From NCBI RefSeq assembly GCF_008801925.2, contig NZ_CP062803.1, forward strand, positions 2,790,001 to 2,854,000: 64,000 nt of DNA, given 5' to 3'. Below the pieces are notes generated by a model. It was not told the origin of the DNA. It ran no database searches and saw nothing but the letters and a program-made list of their open reading frames with translations. A program made the translations under genes and the position numbers. Source of the DNA: Cupriavidus basilensis (lineage in GTDB: Bacteria; Pseudomonadota; Gammaproteobacteria; Burkholderiales; Burkholderiaceae). Of this stretch, positions 51,934 through 61,314 are shown one piece after another. The first letter of the stretch is position 1. Every line of letters begins with the position of its first letter.

Positions 51934-53985
51934 CTATCCGCGTCGCAAGTACGTCACGAGACGGTCGATCACCGGGGCGTTGCGCGGCGTCAGCAGGCTG
52001 ACCAGGATAGCCACGGCAAAGCCGGCGGGCACGCCGAATGCGCCTGAAGCGATCGGGTCCACGCCGAACCAGCGATTGCCGAAAATGCCGGTCATGCGGG
52101 TAAAGAACGGGTAGTTGACGAAGATATAGTAGACCGCCACACCGAGTCCGGCCACCATGCCTGCCACCGCGCCCGCGGCCGTGGTGCGACGCCAGAAGAT
52201 CGCCAGCACCAGCACCGGGAAGAAACTGGACGCGGCTAGCGAGAAGGCCGCGCCAACGAGAAAGAGAATATTGCCGGGGCGCAGCGAGGTGACGTAAGAG
52301 GCAAACAGGGCCACGCCCAGCAGCACGATCTTGGCCGTGGTGACGCGCCGCTGGTGACTCGCGGTGCGGTCGACCATGTGATAGAAAACGTCGTGCGACA
52401 GCGCGTTGGCAATGGTAAGCAGCAAGCCGTCGGCGGTGGATAGCGCGGCCGCCAGCGCGCCCGCGGCAACCAGGCCAGAGATCACGTAAGGCAAGCCCGC
52501 GATTTCCGGTGCGGCCAGCACGATCATGTCGGGCTGGATGAGGATCTCCGCCCATTGCACGATGCCGTCGCCGTTCACATCGCGAATGCCGAACACCGGC
52601 GGATCGACCTTGCGCCATTGCACTACCCACTGCGGCAGTTCCGCGTATGGCGTGCCAACCAGGTGCTGGAAGAACTCGTACTTGACCAGCGCCGCCAGCG
52701 CGGGGGCTGAGACGTAGAGCAGCGCGATGAAGAACACCGCCCAAGCCACCGAGTTGCGCGACTCCTTCACCGAGGGCGTGGTGTAGAGCCGCGTCAGGAT
52801 GTGTGGCAGGCTGGCGGTGCCCAGCATCAGGCAGAACACCAGCAACACGAAGTTCAGCCGTTTGGTTTTGCGCTCCGCTTCCGAGGGCGACGGATAGGGC
52901 TCGGTCGACGGCGTGGAAGGCTGGCTGCGCGCCAGGGCTTCTTCGCGCTGCTGGTTCCATTGCTGCTGGGCCGCCGCAACGTCACGCGGAAACTCGACCC
53001 GCTCGCGCTCCACCGTCTTGATCTCGCGCAGCGGTGCATTACGCAAGCGCAGCTCCTGCAAGCGCGCGGACAGCGCATTGCGCTCCTCATCGAACGATTG
53101 CGGCAGCCGCGAGATGCGGTCCTGCATCTGTACGGCCTGCTGGCGGTAGTACTCGCGCACGGCCTGCTCGGCCGGGTCGCGCTCGATGCTGCGCTCGCGC
53201 GTGTCAAGCTGCTGCAGCAGCGTGCCATAGCTCAGTTGCGGCAGCGCCTGGTGATGGTGCTTCCACGCGATCATCGAGACCGTGACCAGGAAAGCCGCGA
53301 TCAGCATGATGTATTGCGCGACCTGGGTCCAGGTCACCGCGCGCATGCCGCCAAGGAAGGAGCACACCAGGATGCCGGCCAGGCCGAAGAACACGCCGAC
53401 GGCGAACTCCACGCCGATAAAGCGCGTGACGATCAGCCCTACCCCCTGGATCTGTGCCACCAGATAGACGAAGGAACATAGCGATGCCGCCAGCACGGCG
53501 ATCGCGCGCACCGGCATGTTGCCGCCGGGCTTGCCATTGCCATAGCGCGCGGCGAGGAAGTCGGGAATGGTGTAGCCGCCGTACTTGCGCAGGTAGGGCG
53601 CGAGCAGGAACGCGACCAGGCAATAGCCACCGGTCCAGCCCATCACGTAGGCCAGGCCTTCGTAGCCCGACGCGAACAGGATGCCGGCCAGGCCGATGAA
53701 GGATGCCGCGCTCATCCAGTCGGCCGCGATCGCCATGCCGTTGAACAGCGCGGGCACGCGCCGGCCAGCTACATAGTATTCGTTGAGGTCGGAGGTGCGG
53801 CAGATCAGCCCGATGCACGCATAGATGGCGATGGTGACGAACAGGAAGACGTAACCAAGCCAGAGGGCATCGCCGCTGGAACGCTCCAGCAGGCCCATCA
53901 TGCCGATAAAGACAAACAGGCCTATCGTGAACAAGCCGTAGTACAGCAGCAGCCGTCGGCGAAAGCGCGACTGTTCATCAGGCAT
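51934..53985 (-). CDS. Sodium:solute symporter (acetate-permease-like) with coiled-coil insert and EF-hand loop
   Basis: A 683-residue SSS-family carrier with about thirteen membrane spans. Family signs are DLNEYYVAGRRVPALFNGMAIAADWMSAASFIG near the start and GLVAAGALAAALSTADGLLL later. Residues ~250-370 are a long charged, heptad-like insert (DTRERSIERDPAEQAVREYY), unlike E. coli ActP. Residues 469-480 spell DVNGDGIVQWAE, a complete EF-hand calcium loop. The adjacent acetyl-CoA synthetase gene, 85 bp upstream on the same strand, supports acetate or another short acid as substrate. ATG 53985 lacks a strong ribosome site. Confidence 0.88.
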   Translation of the reverse strand: MPDEQSRFRRRLLLYYGLFTIGLFVFIGMMGLLERSSGDALWLGYVFLFVTIAIYACIGLICRTSDLNEYYVAGRRVPALFNGMAIAADWMSAASFIGLAGILFASGYEGLAYVMGWTGGYCLVAFLLAPYLRKYGGYTIPDFLAARYGNGKPGGNMPVRAIAVLAASLCSFVYLVAQIQGVGLIVTRFIGVEFAVGVFFGLAGILVCSFLGGMRAVTWTQVAQYIMLIAAFLVTVSMIAWKHHHQALPQLSYGTLLQQLDTRERSIERDPAEQAVREYYRQQAVQMQDRISRLPQSFDEERNALSARLQELRLRNAPLREIKTVERERVEFPRDVAAAQQQWNQQREEALARSQPSTPSTEPYPSPSEAERKTKRLNFVLLVFCLMLGTASLPHILTRLYTTPSVKESRNSVAWAVFFIALLYVSAPALAALVKYEFFQHLVGTPYAELPQWVVQWRKVDPPVFGIRDVNGDGIVQWAEILIQPDMIVLAAPEIAGLPYVISGLVAAGALAAALSTADGLLLTIANALSHDVFYHMVDRTASHQRRVTTAKIVLLGVALFASYVTSLRPGNILFLVGAAFSLAASSFFPVLVLAIFWRRTTAAGAVAGMVAGLGVAVYYIFVNYPFFTRMTGIFGNRWFGVDPIASGAFGVPAGFAVAILVSLLTPRNAPVIDRLVTYLRRG

Positions 53986-54070
53986 GGGAGCAGTGGTTGG
54001 GCAGCCGGGGTGGGCGAGCAAGCAACCTGCCGGCACGCGCGAGGCGTGCCGGCAGGGGCGGATGACCGCG

Positions 54071-56053
54071 CTATTGTGCCTGCTTCAACTGCTCCAGGAT
54101 GGCGGGGTTTTCCAGGGTGGACGTGTCCTGGGTGATTTCTTCGTTCTTGGCCAGCGAGCGCAACAGGCGCCGCATGATCTTGCCGGAACGCGTCTTGGGC
54201 AGGTTGTCGCCAAAGCGGATGTCGCGGGGCTTGGCGATCGGGCCAATCTCCTTGCCCACCCAGTTGCGCAGTTCGGTGGCGATCTGCTTGGCTTCTTCCT
54301 CGTTCGGGCGGGAGCGCTTGAGCACCACGAAGGCGCAGATGGCCTCGCCGGTCATGTCGTCCGGGCGGCCCACCACGGCGGCTTCCGCCACCATCGGGTT
54401 GGAGACCAGCGCGGACTCGATTTCCATCGTGCCCATGCGGTGGCCCGACACGTTGAGCACGTCGTCGATACGGCCCATGATGGTGAAGTAGCCGGTCTCC
54501 TTGTCGCGGATCGAGCCGTCGCCGGCAAGGTACAGCTTGCCGCCGAGTTCTTCCGGGAAGTAGCTCTTCTTGAAGCGCTCCGGGTCGCCCCAGATGGTGC
54601 GAATCATCGAAGGCCAGGGCCGCTTGACCACCAGGATGCCACCGCTGCCATTCGGCACGTCCTGCCCTGTCTCGTCAACGATGGCCGCGATGATGCCCGG
54701 CAGCGGCAAGGTGCACGAGCCCGGCACCAGCGGCGTGGCGCCCGGCAGCGGCGTGATCATGTGGCCGCCGGTCTCGGTCTGCCAGAAGGTGTCGACCACC
54801 GGGCAGCGCTCGCCGCCGATATTCTGGTAGTACCACATCCACGCTTCGGGGTTGATGGGCTCGCCCACCGTGCCCAGCAGGCGCAGGCTGGACAGGTCGT
54901 ATTGCTTGGGATGGATCTTCTCGTCGGCCTCGGCCGCCTTGATCAGCGAGCGGATCGCGGTCGGCGCGGTGTAGAAGATGCTGACCTTGTGGCGCGCGAT
55001 CATGTCCCAGAAGCGGCCGGCGTTGGGATAAGTGGGCACCCCTTCGAACACCACCTGCGTGGCGCCAGCGGCCAGCGGGCCGTAGGCGATGTAGGTGTGC
55101 CCGGTGACCCAGCCGATATCGGCGGTACACCAGAACATGTCGTCGGGCTTGATGTCGAAGCTCCATTTCATCGTCATCAGCGCCCACAGCAGGTAGCCGC
55201 CGGTGCTGTGCTGCACGCCCTTGGGCTTGCCGGTTGAGCCCGAGGTGTAGAGCACGAACAGCGGATGCTCGGCGCTGACGGGTTCAGCCTCGCAGGTCTG
55301 CGGCTGGCCGGCGGCGACATCGTCCATCCAGCGGTCGCGGCCTTCGGCCCAGTTGACCTTGCCACCCGTGCGGCGGTACACGATCACGCTCTTCACGGCT
55401 TCGCAGCCACCCAGCGCCAGCGCTTCATCGGCGATGGCCTTGAGCGGCAGCGCCTTGCCGCCGCGCATCTGCTCGTCGGCGGTGATCAGCGCCACCGCGC
55501 CCACGTCGACCAGCCGCTCTTGCAGCGACTTGGCGGAGAAGCCACCGAACACTACCGAGTGCGTGGCGCCAAGGCGCGCGCAGGCTTGCATGGCTACGAC
55601 GCCCTCGACGGACATGGGCATGTAGATGACAACGCGGTCGCCCTTCCTGATGCCCAGCGCCTTGAGGCCGTTGGCAAACTGGCACACCTTGGCATGCAAC
55701 TGGCGATAGGTGACCTTGGTAACGGTGCCGTCGTCGGCCTCGAAGACAATGGCCACCTTCTCGGCATTGCCGTTGTCCAGGTTGCGGTCCAGGCAGTTAA
55801 AAGAGGCATTGAGCTCGCCGTCCTCGAACCACTTGTAAAACGGCGCATTGCTCTCGTCCAGCACCTTGGTGAAGGGCTTGGTCCAGTGCAGTTGCTCGCG
55901 GGCGTGGCGCGCCCAGAAACCCTCGTAGTCGCGCCCGGCTTCGTCGCACAAGGCCTGGTAGGCCTCCATGCTGGGGATCGCGGCATTCTTGGCGAACGAC
56001 GCCGGGGGATTGAAAATACGATGCTCCTGCATCACGGACTCGATGGCGGACAT
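54071..56053 (-). CDS. acs: Acetyl-CoA synthetase
   Basis: A 660-residue adenylate-forming enzyme that makes acetyl-CoA from acetate, ATP and CoA. It shows the adenylation loop [28 protein letters not shown], and the C-terminal [14 protein letters not shown], whose Lys is the conserved catalytic and acetylation site. Length matches the E. coli enzyme (652). ATG 56053 has AGGAG eight bases upstream; the frame's N-terminal extension to 56227 has no homology. The symporter gene follows, giving uptake and activation of acetate together. Confidence 0.96.
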   Translation of the reverse strand: MSAIESVMQEHRIFNPPASFAKNAAIPSMEAYQALCDEAGRDYEGFWARHAREQLHWTKPFTKVLDESNAPFYKWFEDGELNASFNCLDRNLDNGNAEKVAIVFEADDGTVTKVTYRQLHAKVCQFANGLKALGIRKGDRVVIYMPMSVEGVVAMQACARLGATHSVVFGGFSAKSLQERLVDVGAVALITADEQMRGGKALPLKAIADEALALGGCEAVKSVIVYRRTGGKVNWAEGRDRWMDDVAAGQPQTCEAEPVSAEHPLFVLYTSGSTGKPKGVQHSTGGYLLWALMTMKWSFDIKPDDMFWCTADIGWVTGHTYIAYGPLAAGATQVVFEGVPTYPNAGRFWDMIARHKVSIFYTAPTAIRSLIKAAEADEKIHPKQYDLSSLRLLGTVGEPINPEAWMWYYQNIGGERCPVVDTFWQTETGGHMITPLPGATPLVPGSCTLPLPGIIAAIVDETGQDVPNGSGGILVVKRPWPSMIRTIWGDPERFKKSYFPEELGGKLYLAGDGSIRDKETGYFTIMGRIDDVLNVSGHRMGTMEIESALVSNPMVAEAAVVGRPDDMTGEAICAFVVLKRSRPNEEEAKQIATELRNWVGKEIGPIAKPRDIRFGDNLPKTRSGKIMRRLLRSLAKNEEITQDTSTLENPAILEQLKQAQ

Positions 56054-56346
56054 TTGTTTGTCTCCTGATATAGCGTGGCTGCCTGGCTGCGAACTTACGC
56101 TCGACGGCTTACTTAAACCTGACGCTGCCAAACCCGACCCGCTCGCATGCCGGCACCCGTGCGCCGGCTGCTGCAGCGCACCATGGATAACGGCAGGACA
56201 CGGGTACGGATGTGCAGCCTTCTCCATTAGGCTAGCACAGCTATAATGCCGCGAGCCCTATCCCGAACACGGCGCTGCGGCATTGCGGACCTTCGCCGGC
56301 AGACATGCTCAGCGCAACGCGCCACCGCGAGCCGCCGGCCATTGCT

Positions 56347-56445
56347 CGCCAAATCCGCGCCAAACCGTCGCCAAAGCGCGGCCAGTGCCGTGCCCAAACC
56401 AGGCCACAAGCCGGCCGGATCCCGACCAAACAGCGCCGCCACCCA
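56347..56445 (+). repeat. Degenerate 11-bp tandem repeat upstream of the DMT gene
   Basis: Nine units with period 11, for example CGCCAAATCCG, CGCCAAACCGT and CGCCAAAGCGC, then more diverged copies. The array ends seven bases before the GTG start of the transporter. Confidence 0.5.
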
Positions 56446-56451
56446 GACCCC

Positions 56452-57396
56452 GTGCCCATCCACGCCCTCTTCCTGATTGCCTCAATGGCCCTCGTCGGCA
56501 GCAATGTCGGGCTGGGCAAGGCCATCGTCGCCTACGTACCCATCCTGCTGTTCGCGCTGCTGCGCTTCGCCATCGCCATTGTGTGCCTGGCGCCCTGGTA
56601 CCGCCCCGCGCGCATGCGCGCCGTCTCGCGCGGCGAATGGCTCAACCTCTTCCTGCAAGCCTTTTTCGGCACGTTCCTGTTCACGCTGCTGATGCTGGGC
56701 GGCGTGCGGCTGACCAGCGCCATGGCCGCAGGCGTGATCACCAGCACCATACCTGCGACCGTGGCCCTGCTCTCGTGGCTGATCCTGCGCGAGCGGCTAT
56801 CGCGGCGCACCGTGTTCTCGGTCTTGCTGGCGGTGGCGGGCATCGCGGTGCTGAACGTGGCGCGGGGCACGGACCACGGCGGCGGCGGCAGTGCCGACGC
56901 CGGCGGCGAGCATGCGCTGCTCGGCAACCTGATGATCATGGGCGCGGTGATCTGCGAATCGATCTACGTGATCCTCTCACGGCGCCTGGCGCAAACCCTG
57001 GCGGCCATCGAGATCTGCGCCTATACGCACTTGATCGGCGGGCTGCTGATGCTGCCGCTGGGCCTGATGCCGCTGCTGCATTTCGACATGGCGTCGGTTC
57101 CGGCGAGCATATGGTGGATGGTGCTCTGGTACGCGCTGTCGGCCAGCATCTTCTCGTTCTGGCTGTGGATGAAAGGCGTGCGCCACGTGCCGGCACAGAT
57201 GGCGGGCGTGTTCACTGCGGTGCTGCCGATCGCGGCCGCCACCTACGGCATCGTGTTCCTCGGGGAGACGCCGGGCTGGCCACACGGCGTGGCGCTCGCC
57301 TGTGTGCTGGCCGGCATCGCGCTGGCGAGCTGGCCCGGACCGCTGGCCCGGCGCGCATGGCGCGCCAGCAGGACAGAGGCGAGCAACACCGACTAG
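56452..57396 (+). CDS. EamA/DMT-superfamily transporter
   Basis: A protein of about 314 residues with ten predicted membrane spans and two EamA halves: [22 protein letters not shown] begins the first, and [23 protein letters not shown] sequence begins the second. These exporters carry amino acids, sugars or metabolites. The start is uncertain: GTG 56452 directly precedes the first span, while an ATG at 56305 would add a basic, Pro-rich leader encoded by an 11-bp repeat array, which is improbable. It is divergent from acs. Confidence 0.85.
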   Translation: MPIHALFLIASMALVGSNVGLGKAIVAYVPILLFALLRFAIAIVCLAPWYRPARMRAVSRGEWLNLFLQAFFGTFLFTLLMLGGVRLTSAMAAGVITSTIPATVALLSWLILRERLSRRTVFSVLLAVAGIAVLNVARGTDHGGGGSADAGGEHALLGNLMIMGAVICESIYVILSRRLAQTLAAIEICAYTHLIGGLLMLPLGLMPLLHFDMASVPASIWWMVLWYALSASIFSFWLWMKGVRHVPAQMAGVFTAVLPIAAATYGIVFLGETPGWPHGVALACVLAGIALASWPGPLARRAWRASRTEASNTD

Positions 57397-57481
57397 CCGC
57401 ACGCGGGCAAAGCCACGGATTGGCGAAATCTGCACCATGTACAATCGCGGCCCCTCTCTTTCAGCTAGCTTTCTACCGACC

Positions 57482-58057
57482 ATGGCATCGCAACCCCTGT
57501 CGAACCAGCCGAGCCCGCCAAAGCGGCTCAGCCCGCTCCCCAACCTGATCTTCGCATCGCGCTGGCTGCAGGTGCCGCTGTATCTCGGCCTGATCATCGC
57601 GCAAGCGGTCTACGTCTATCACTTTGGTGTTGAGGTCTGGCACCTGGTGGCCCACGCCACCGAGTACGACGAAACCAAGTTCATGCTGGTGGTGCTTGGC
57701 CTGATCGATGTGGTGATGATCTCCAACCTGCTGATCATGGTGATCGTGGGCGGCTACGAGACCTTCGTCTCCAAGCTTGGGCTGGACAACCATCCGGACG
57801 AGCCGGAGTGGCTGGACCATGTGAATGCCGGCGTGCTCAAGGTCAAGCTGTCGATGGCGCTGATCAGCATTTCATCGATTCACCTGCTCAAGACCTTCAT
57901 CGATGCCGACCAGCGCGCCCCGCACGTCATCATGTGGCAGGTCATCATCCATGTGTCGTTCCTGCTGTCTGCGGTGGCCATGGCCTATGTGGACAAGCTG
58001 GTTTCACATCCCGCACATCCCGGCGGCCAGCAGAACAGGCAAGAGCCTGCCCATTGA
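57482..58057 (+). CDS. YqhA/UPF0114-family membrane protein
   Basis: A 191-residue protein with about four membrane spans, of the TIGR00645/YqhA family: [53 protein letters not shown] and SHPAHPGG at the end. The molecular function of the family is not known. ATG 57482 starts the homology; ATG 57437 is an alternative that adds 15 residues. It follows the DMT gene by 85 bp on the same strand. Confidence 0.88.
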   Translation: MASQPLSNQPSPPKRLSPLPNLIFASRWLQVPLYLGLIIAQAVYVYHFGVEVWHLVAHATEYDETKFMLVVLGLIDVVMISNLLIMVIVGGYETFVSKLGLDNHPDEPEWLDHVNAGVLKVKLSMALISISSIHLLKTFIDADQRAPHVIMWQVIIHVSFLLSAVAMAYVDKLVSHPAHPGGQQNRQEPAH

Positions 58058-58131
58058 GGGGCTTCGGCCCTATGCCGGCATCACGAAACCGCAGCCAGGG
58101 CTGCCGTTTTTTTTCGTTAGCAGCCAGCGCT

Positions 58132-59397
58132 TCATGCCACCGGATGCCCTGGCGGTTGCAGCACGGGCAGCACGAGACAAACCTGGAAACCGCCCCCGGG
58201 CGCATTGCGAGCGAGGCATTTCCCCCCCATGCGTTCCACCAGGCGACTGACGATCGCCAGCCCAAGGCCACAATGGCCGTCGCCGCCGCGCGAGGTGTCT
58301 AGCCGCGCGAATGGACGCATCGCCACCTCGACCTGCCCATCCGGCATGCCCTCGCCATGGTCGCGTATCACGATATGCCAGTGCTCGCCGTCCAGCCGGG
58401 TCTCGATCTGGATCGGCGGCATGCCATACTCCAGCGCGTTGTCCACCAGGTTGGTGACCATCCGGTCCACCAGCGTGCGCGGCAACACGAACCGCGGCCC
58501 GGCGTCCAGGCGCAACTGAAACAACGCGCCGGAAAACTGCTGGCGCAGGAAGGCATCGACTTCGATGGCCGGACCGGGATCGGGACTCTCGTTCGCGTAC
58601 TCCAGGAACTGATTGACGATATGCGTGATCGAGTCGATGTCCTGCACAAAGCCACCGCGCTCAGCGGTATCCGCGAGCACGTCGGCGCGCAGGCGCAGCC
58701 GGGTCAGCGGCGACTTCAGGTCGTGCGCCACGCCGGCAAGCATGACCGCCTGGTTCTCGCGGCTCTCCGCCTGCCTGCGCATCATGTCGTTGAAGGACTC
58801 GGCCAGATAGCGCAACTCTGACGGGCCCGTCACCGGAATCAGCGCCGCGCTCCCGCTACTGCCAAGCTCGCGCGCGGCGCCGGCCACGCGGGCGATCGGG
58901 CGCTGCATCTGCCATGCGACGAACAGGGACAGCAGGATCGCCGCGACCAGCATGCCCGTGGTTTCAAAGACGAACGGCGGCAGTGGCGGCGGCCGCATGT
59001 CCAGTGCCATGACCGCCCAGCGGGACTGCCCGGGCAGGCGCGCCCACAGGTGCGGCGGCCACGCCTGGTCCACGCGCAGCTCCGACCCTGCTGGGAGCCC
59101 TTGCCGGAGGTCGCGCAGCAGATGGCGCAAGGGCCCATGCTCTGGCAACTGGCCGGCGGCGGGCTCGGTACCAAGGGCGGCAAGCCGGATGGCGGCGCCT
59201 GGCTTGCGCTCCCCGCCGGCACCCGGCCTCGCGTCGAGCGTGCCCAGCGCCAGCACGATGCCCCGGGCCATGCCGTCCGCCTGGCCATGCGGGCGCAGGT
59301 GGAACATCAGCGCGGTCCAGCCCAGATGGACAATGACGAGCACGGAGACCGATAGCACCGCCATGCGCCCAAACAGCGTATTGAACGGATTCTTCAT
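58132..59397 (-). CDS. Sensor histidine kinase (EnvZ-type)
   Basis: A 421-residue membrane kinase: one span near residues 12-33, a periplasmic part of about 110 residues, a second span near 145-162 (MLVAAILLSLFVAW), HAMP domain, the H box VAHDLKSPLTRLRLR (phospho-acceptor His), and the ATPase domain with N box MVTNLVDNALEYG and G boxes DHGEGMPDGQ and GLGLAIVSRL. It overlaps its response regulator gene by 4 bp. The signal is unknown. Confidence 0.92.
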   Translation of the reverse strand: MKNPFNTLFGRMAVLSVSVLVIVHLGWTALMFHLRPHGQADGMARGIVLALGTLDARPGAGGERKPGAAIRLAALGTEPAAGQLPEHGPLRHLLRDLRQGLPAGSELRVDQAWPPHLWARLPGQSRWAVMALDMRPPPLPPFVFETTGMLVAAILLSLFVAWQMQRPIARVAGAARELGSSGSAALIPVTGPSELRYLAESFNDMMRRQAESRENQAVMLAGVAHDLKSPLTRLRLRADVLADTAERGGFVQDIDSITHIVNQFLEYANESPDPGPAIEVDAFLRQQFSGALFQLRLDAGPRFVLPRTLVDRMVTNLVDNALEYGMPPIQIETRLDGEHWHIVIRDHGEGMPDGQVEVAMRPFARLDTSRGGDGHCGLGLAIVSRLVERMGGKCLARNAPGGGFQVCLVLPVLQPPGHPVA

Positions 59398-60146
59398 GTG
59401 TCCGGCGCTTCGTCGAGGTCGTCGGCTTCGTCGGCGCAGAACGCGTCGAGCCCGGGGACGAAGACGTAGCCGCGGCCCCGCACGGTCTGGATGTAACGAG
59501 GCACGGATGGATCCTCCTCGATCACGCGGCGCAAGCGCCAGACCGGCACATCCAGGCTGCGGTCGCGGAAATGCATGTCGGAGCCATAGAGACGGTCATG
59601 CAGCCGGGCGCGCGAAAGTACCTTCATCGGGTGGCCGGTAAAGACCTTGAGCATGGCGAATTCCGTATCGCGCAAGGGCAGGCGCTCGCCGTCGCGCGTC
59701 AGGATGCGGGCGGAAAAATCGACGTCGAACGGACCAAAACTGTAAGAGTGACGCTGCTCCGGCGCGCTCCCCGGGGCCTGCGGGCGGCGGCGCAGCACCG
59801 CGTGGATCCGCGCCAGCAATTCGCGCGAGCAAAATGGCTTGGGCAGGTAATCGTCGGCGCCAAGCTCCAGGCCCGCGGCACGGTCGGCGGCCTCGCCACG
59901 CGCCGACAGGAAAATCATGGGCACATCATCACCGGCAGCGCGCACTTCCTGCAACGCGCTCAGCCCATCCTTGCGCGGCATCATGATATCGAGCAGCACC
60001 ACCGATGGCCGCTCTTGCGTGAGGCGGCGCGACAAATCGTAGCCGTCATGCAGCACCGACACCGTCATGCCGCTGGATAGCAGGATGCGTGACAGCAGGT
60101 CACAGGCGACGGGGTCGTCGTCGACGAGAAGCACGTGAGGAGTCAT
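59394..60146 (-). CDS. Response regulator, OmpR/PhoB type
   Basis: A 250-residue regulator: a receiver domain with the acidic pair in LVDDDP, the phospho-acceptor Asp in VVLLDIMMPRKDG and Lys in YLPKPF; then a winged-helix DNA-binding domain with LPLRDTEFAMLKVFTGHP and RSLDVPVWRLRRVIEEDP. ATG 60146 (MTPHVLLVDDD) is chosen; the preceding frame lacks homology. It is paired with the kinase downstream. Confidence 0.93.
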   Translation of the reverse strand: MTPHVLLVDDDPVACDLLSRILLSSGMTVSVLHDGYDLSRRLTQERPSVVLLDIMMPRKDGLSALQEVRAAGDDVPMIFLSARGEAADRAAGLELGADDYLPKPFCSRELLARIHAVLRRRPQAPGSAPEQRHSYSFGPFDVDFSARILTRDGERLPLRDTEFAMLKVFTGHPMKVLSRARLHDRLYGSDMHFRDRSLDVPVWRLRRVIEEDPSVPRYIQTVRGRGYVFVPGLDAFCADEADDLDEAPDT

Positions 60147-60228
60147 GAATGTGAAGGCGCGCGCACGCTGCCTGGGCAGCGTGCGCAGGGCGTGCCGGGA
60201 ACAGCAGCACGCCCTTGCGGGTGGTTCT

Positions 60229-61029
60229 TTATGCCTGCGTGGTAACGAAGTTGCCAACGGTGCTCATCGTACCGTTGCCGCTGCTCAGGTTGGCCGAGAG
60301 CGTCTGCAGGAACGACTGCAAGGATACCGTCGATCCCGAGCTACCGGATTGCTGAAGCGCGGAAAAATCCGTCTGGAGGGTCGCGAGCGTTGCCGAGGCC
60401 GGGTTGCTGGCGCTATCCGAACTGGCACCACTCGATGAAGTGCTGCTGGCGCCAGCTTCTTGCGCCAGGCTGGACAGATCCGCGCTGACGCTCTGGTAGT
60501 GGTGATGGTGGTGGTGATGGCCGGTGGCGGCAGCCGGCGATTGGGTCGCCTGCGTCGCATCGGTGCCGGTCGCGCTGGCTACGGTGCTGTCGGTCGTGCT
60601 GGCGGCGGTGGTAGCGGTGGTAGCAGCGCTCGTGCCTTGGCTCGCGGTGGTGCCGGCAGCCTGGGAGGCAAGTGCCTGGAACAGCGCGCCGACGAACGCC
60701 TGCACCGCGTTGCCGGACGCATCCGCGCTATCCGTTGCGCTGGACGCGGTGGTGGTGCCGGCGGCGGTGCCCGAAGCGGTGCTGGCGGAAGTGGCAGACG
60801 AGGCGGAAGCCGCGGTCGTCGAACTGTCCGTGCTGGACGACGAGGTCGTGATGCCCAACTGCGCCAGCGTTTGCTGAAGTGCCTGCATCAGCGCATCGGC
60901 CGGATTGCTGGCCGAGTTGCTGGTGTCGCTGCCACTGGACGCATCCTGGCTACCGCAGCTTTTGCCGCTGGACTGCGTCTGAAAGAGGCTGGACAGCGAC
61001 GTGTTGCTGCCAATTGCGCTCAAGGTCAT
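60229..61029 (-). CDS. Ser/Thr/Ala-rich low-complexity protein with His7 tract
   Basis: A 266-residue protein, mostly Ser, Thr, Ala and Gly. Islands of ordered sequence are MTLSAIGSNTSLSSLFQTQ, ADALMQALQQTLAQLGI, AVQAFVGALFQALASQA and the C-terminal SLQSFLQTLSANLSSG with VGNFVTTQA. Seven consecutive His at residues 171-177 could bind Ni, Zn or Cu. No classical signal peptide is visible. GGAG lies eight bases before ATG 61029. It is 82 bp upstream of the response regulator on the same strand, so it may share the transcript. No family was recognised. Confidence 0.75.
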   Translation of the reverse strand: MTLSAIGSNTSLSSLFQTQSSGKSCGSQDASSGSDTSNSASNPADALMQALQQTLAQLGITTSSSSTDSSTTAASASSATSASTASGTAAGTTTASSATDSADASGNAVQAFVGALFQALASQAAGTTASQGTSAATTATTAASTTDSTVASATGTDATQATQSPAAATGHHHHHHHYQSVSADLSSLAQEAGASSTSSSGASSDSASNPASATLATLQTDFSALQQSGSSGSTVSLQSFLQTLSANLSSGNGTMSTVGNFVTTQA

Positions 61030-61314
61030 GGTCACATCTCCGTTATTGAGGAGATGCCAAGATAACCGCCGGCCCACCGTGAACATGCGCCAAGGAGAAA
61101 ACGGAATCGGGGCCTTTTCACCCGCCCGTAAGGCCCTGTAAGGCAAGCGTCGCAAGCAGGCGAAGAACTTCGCGGCAGGAAGCGCGCATCGGCCAGCCGT
61201 GCGTAGGAAAGCGCACCTGCAACTCTGTCGACAGCCGCATGCAGTCAGGCACCTACCCCTCGCTAGGTGTATGATTTCGGGCTGAATTTCCCCTCGACTG
61301 TCCTCCCCACAAAA

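Noticed and set aside
60499..60519. The His7 stretch as a vector-derived affinity tag
   Set aside because: It is in the middle of a native low-complexity gene with mixed CAC/CAT codons and no vector sequence around it.
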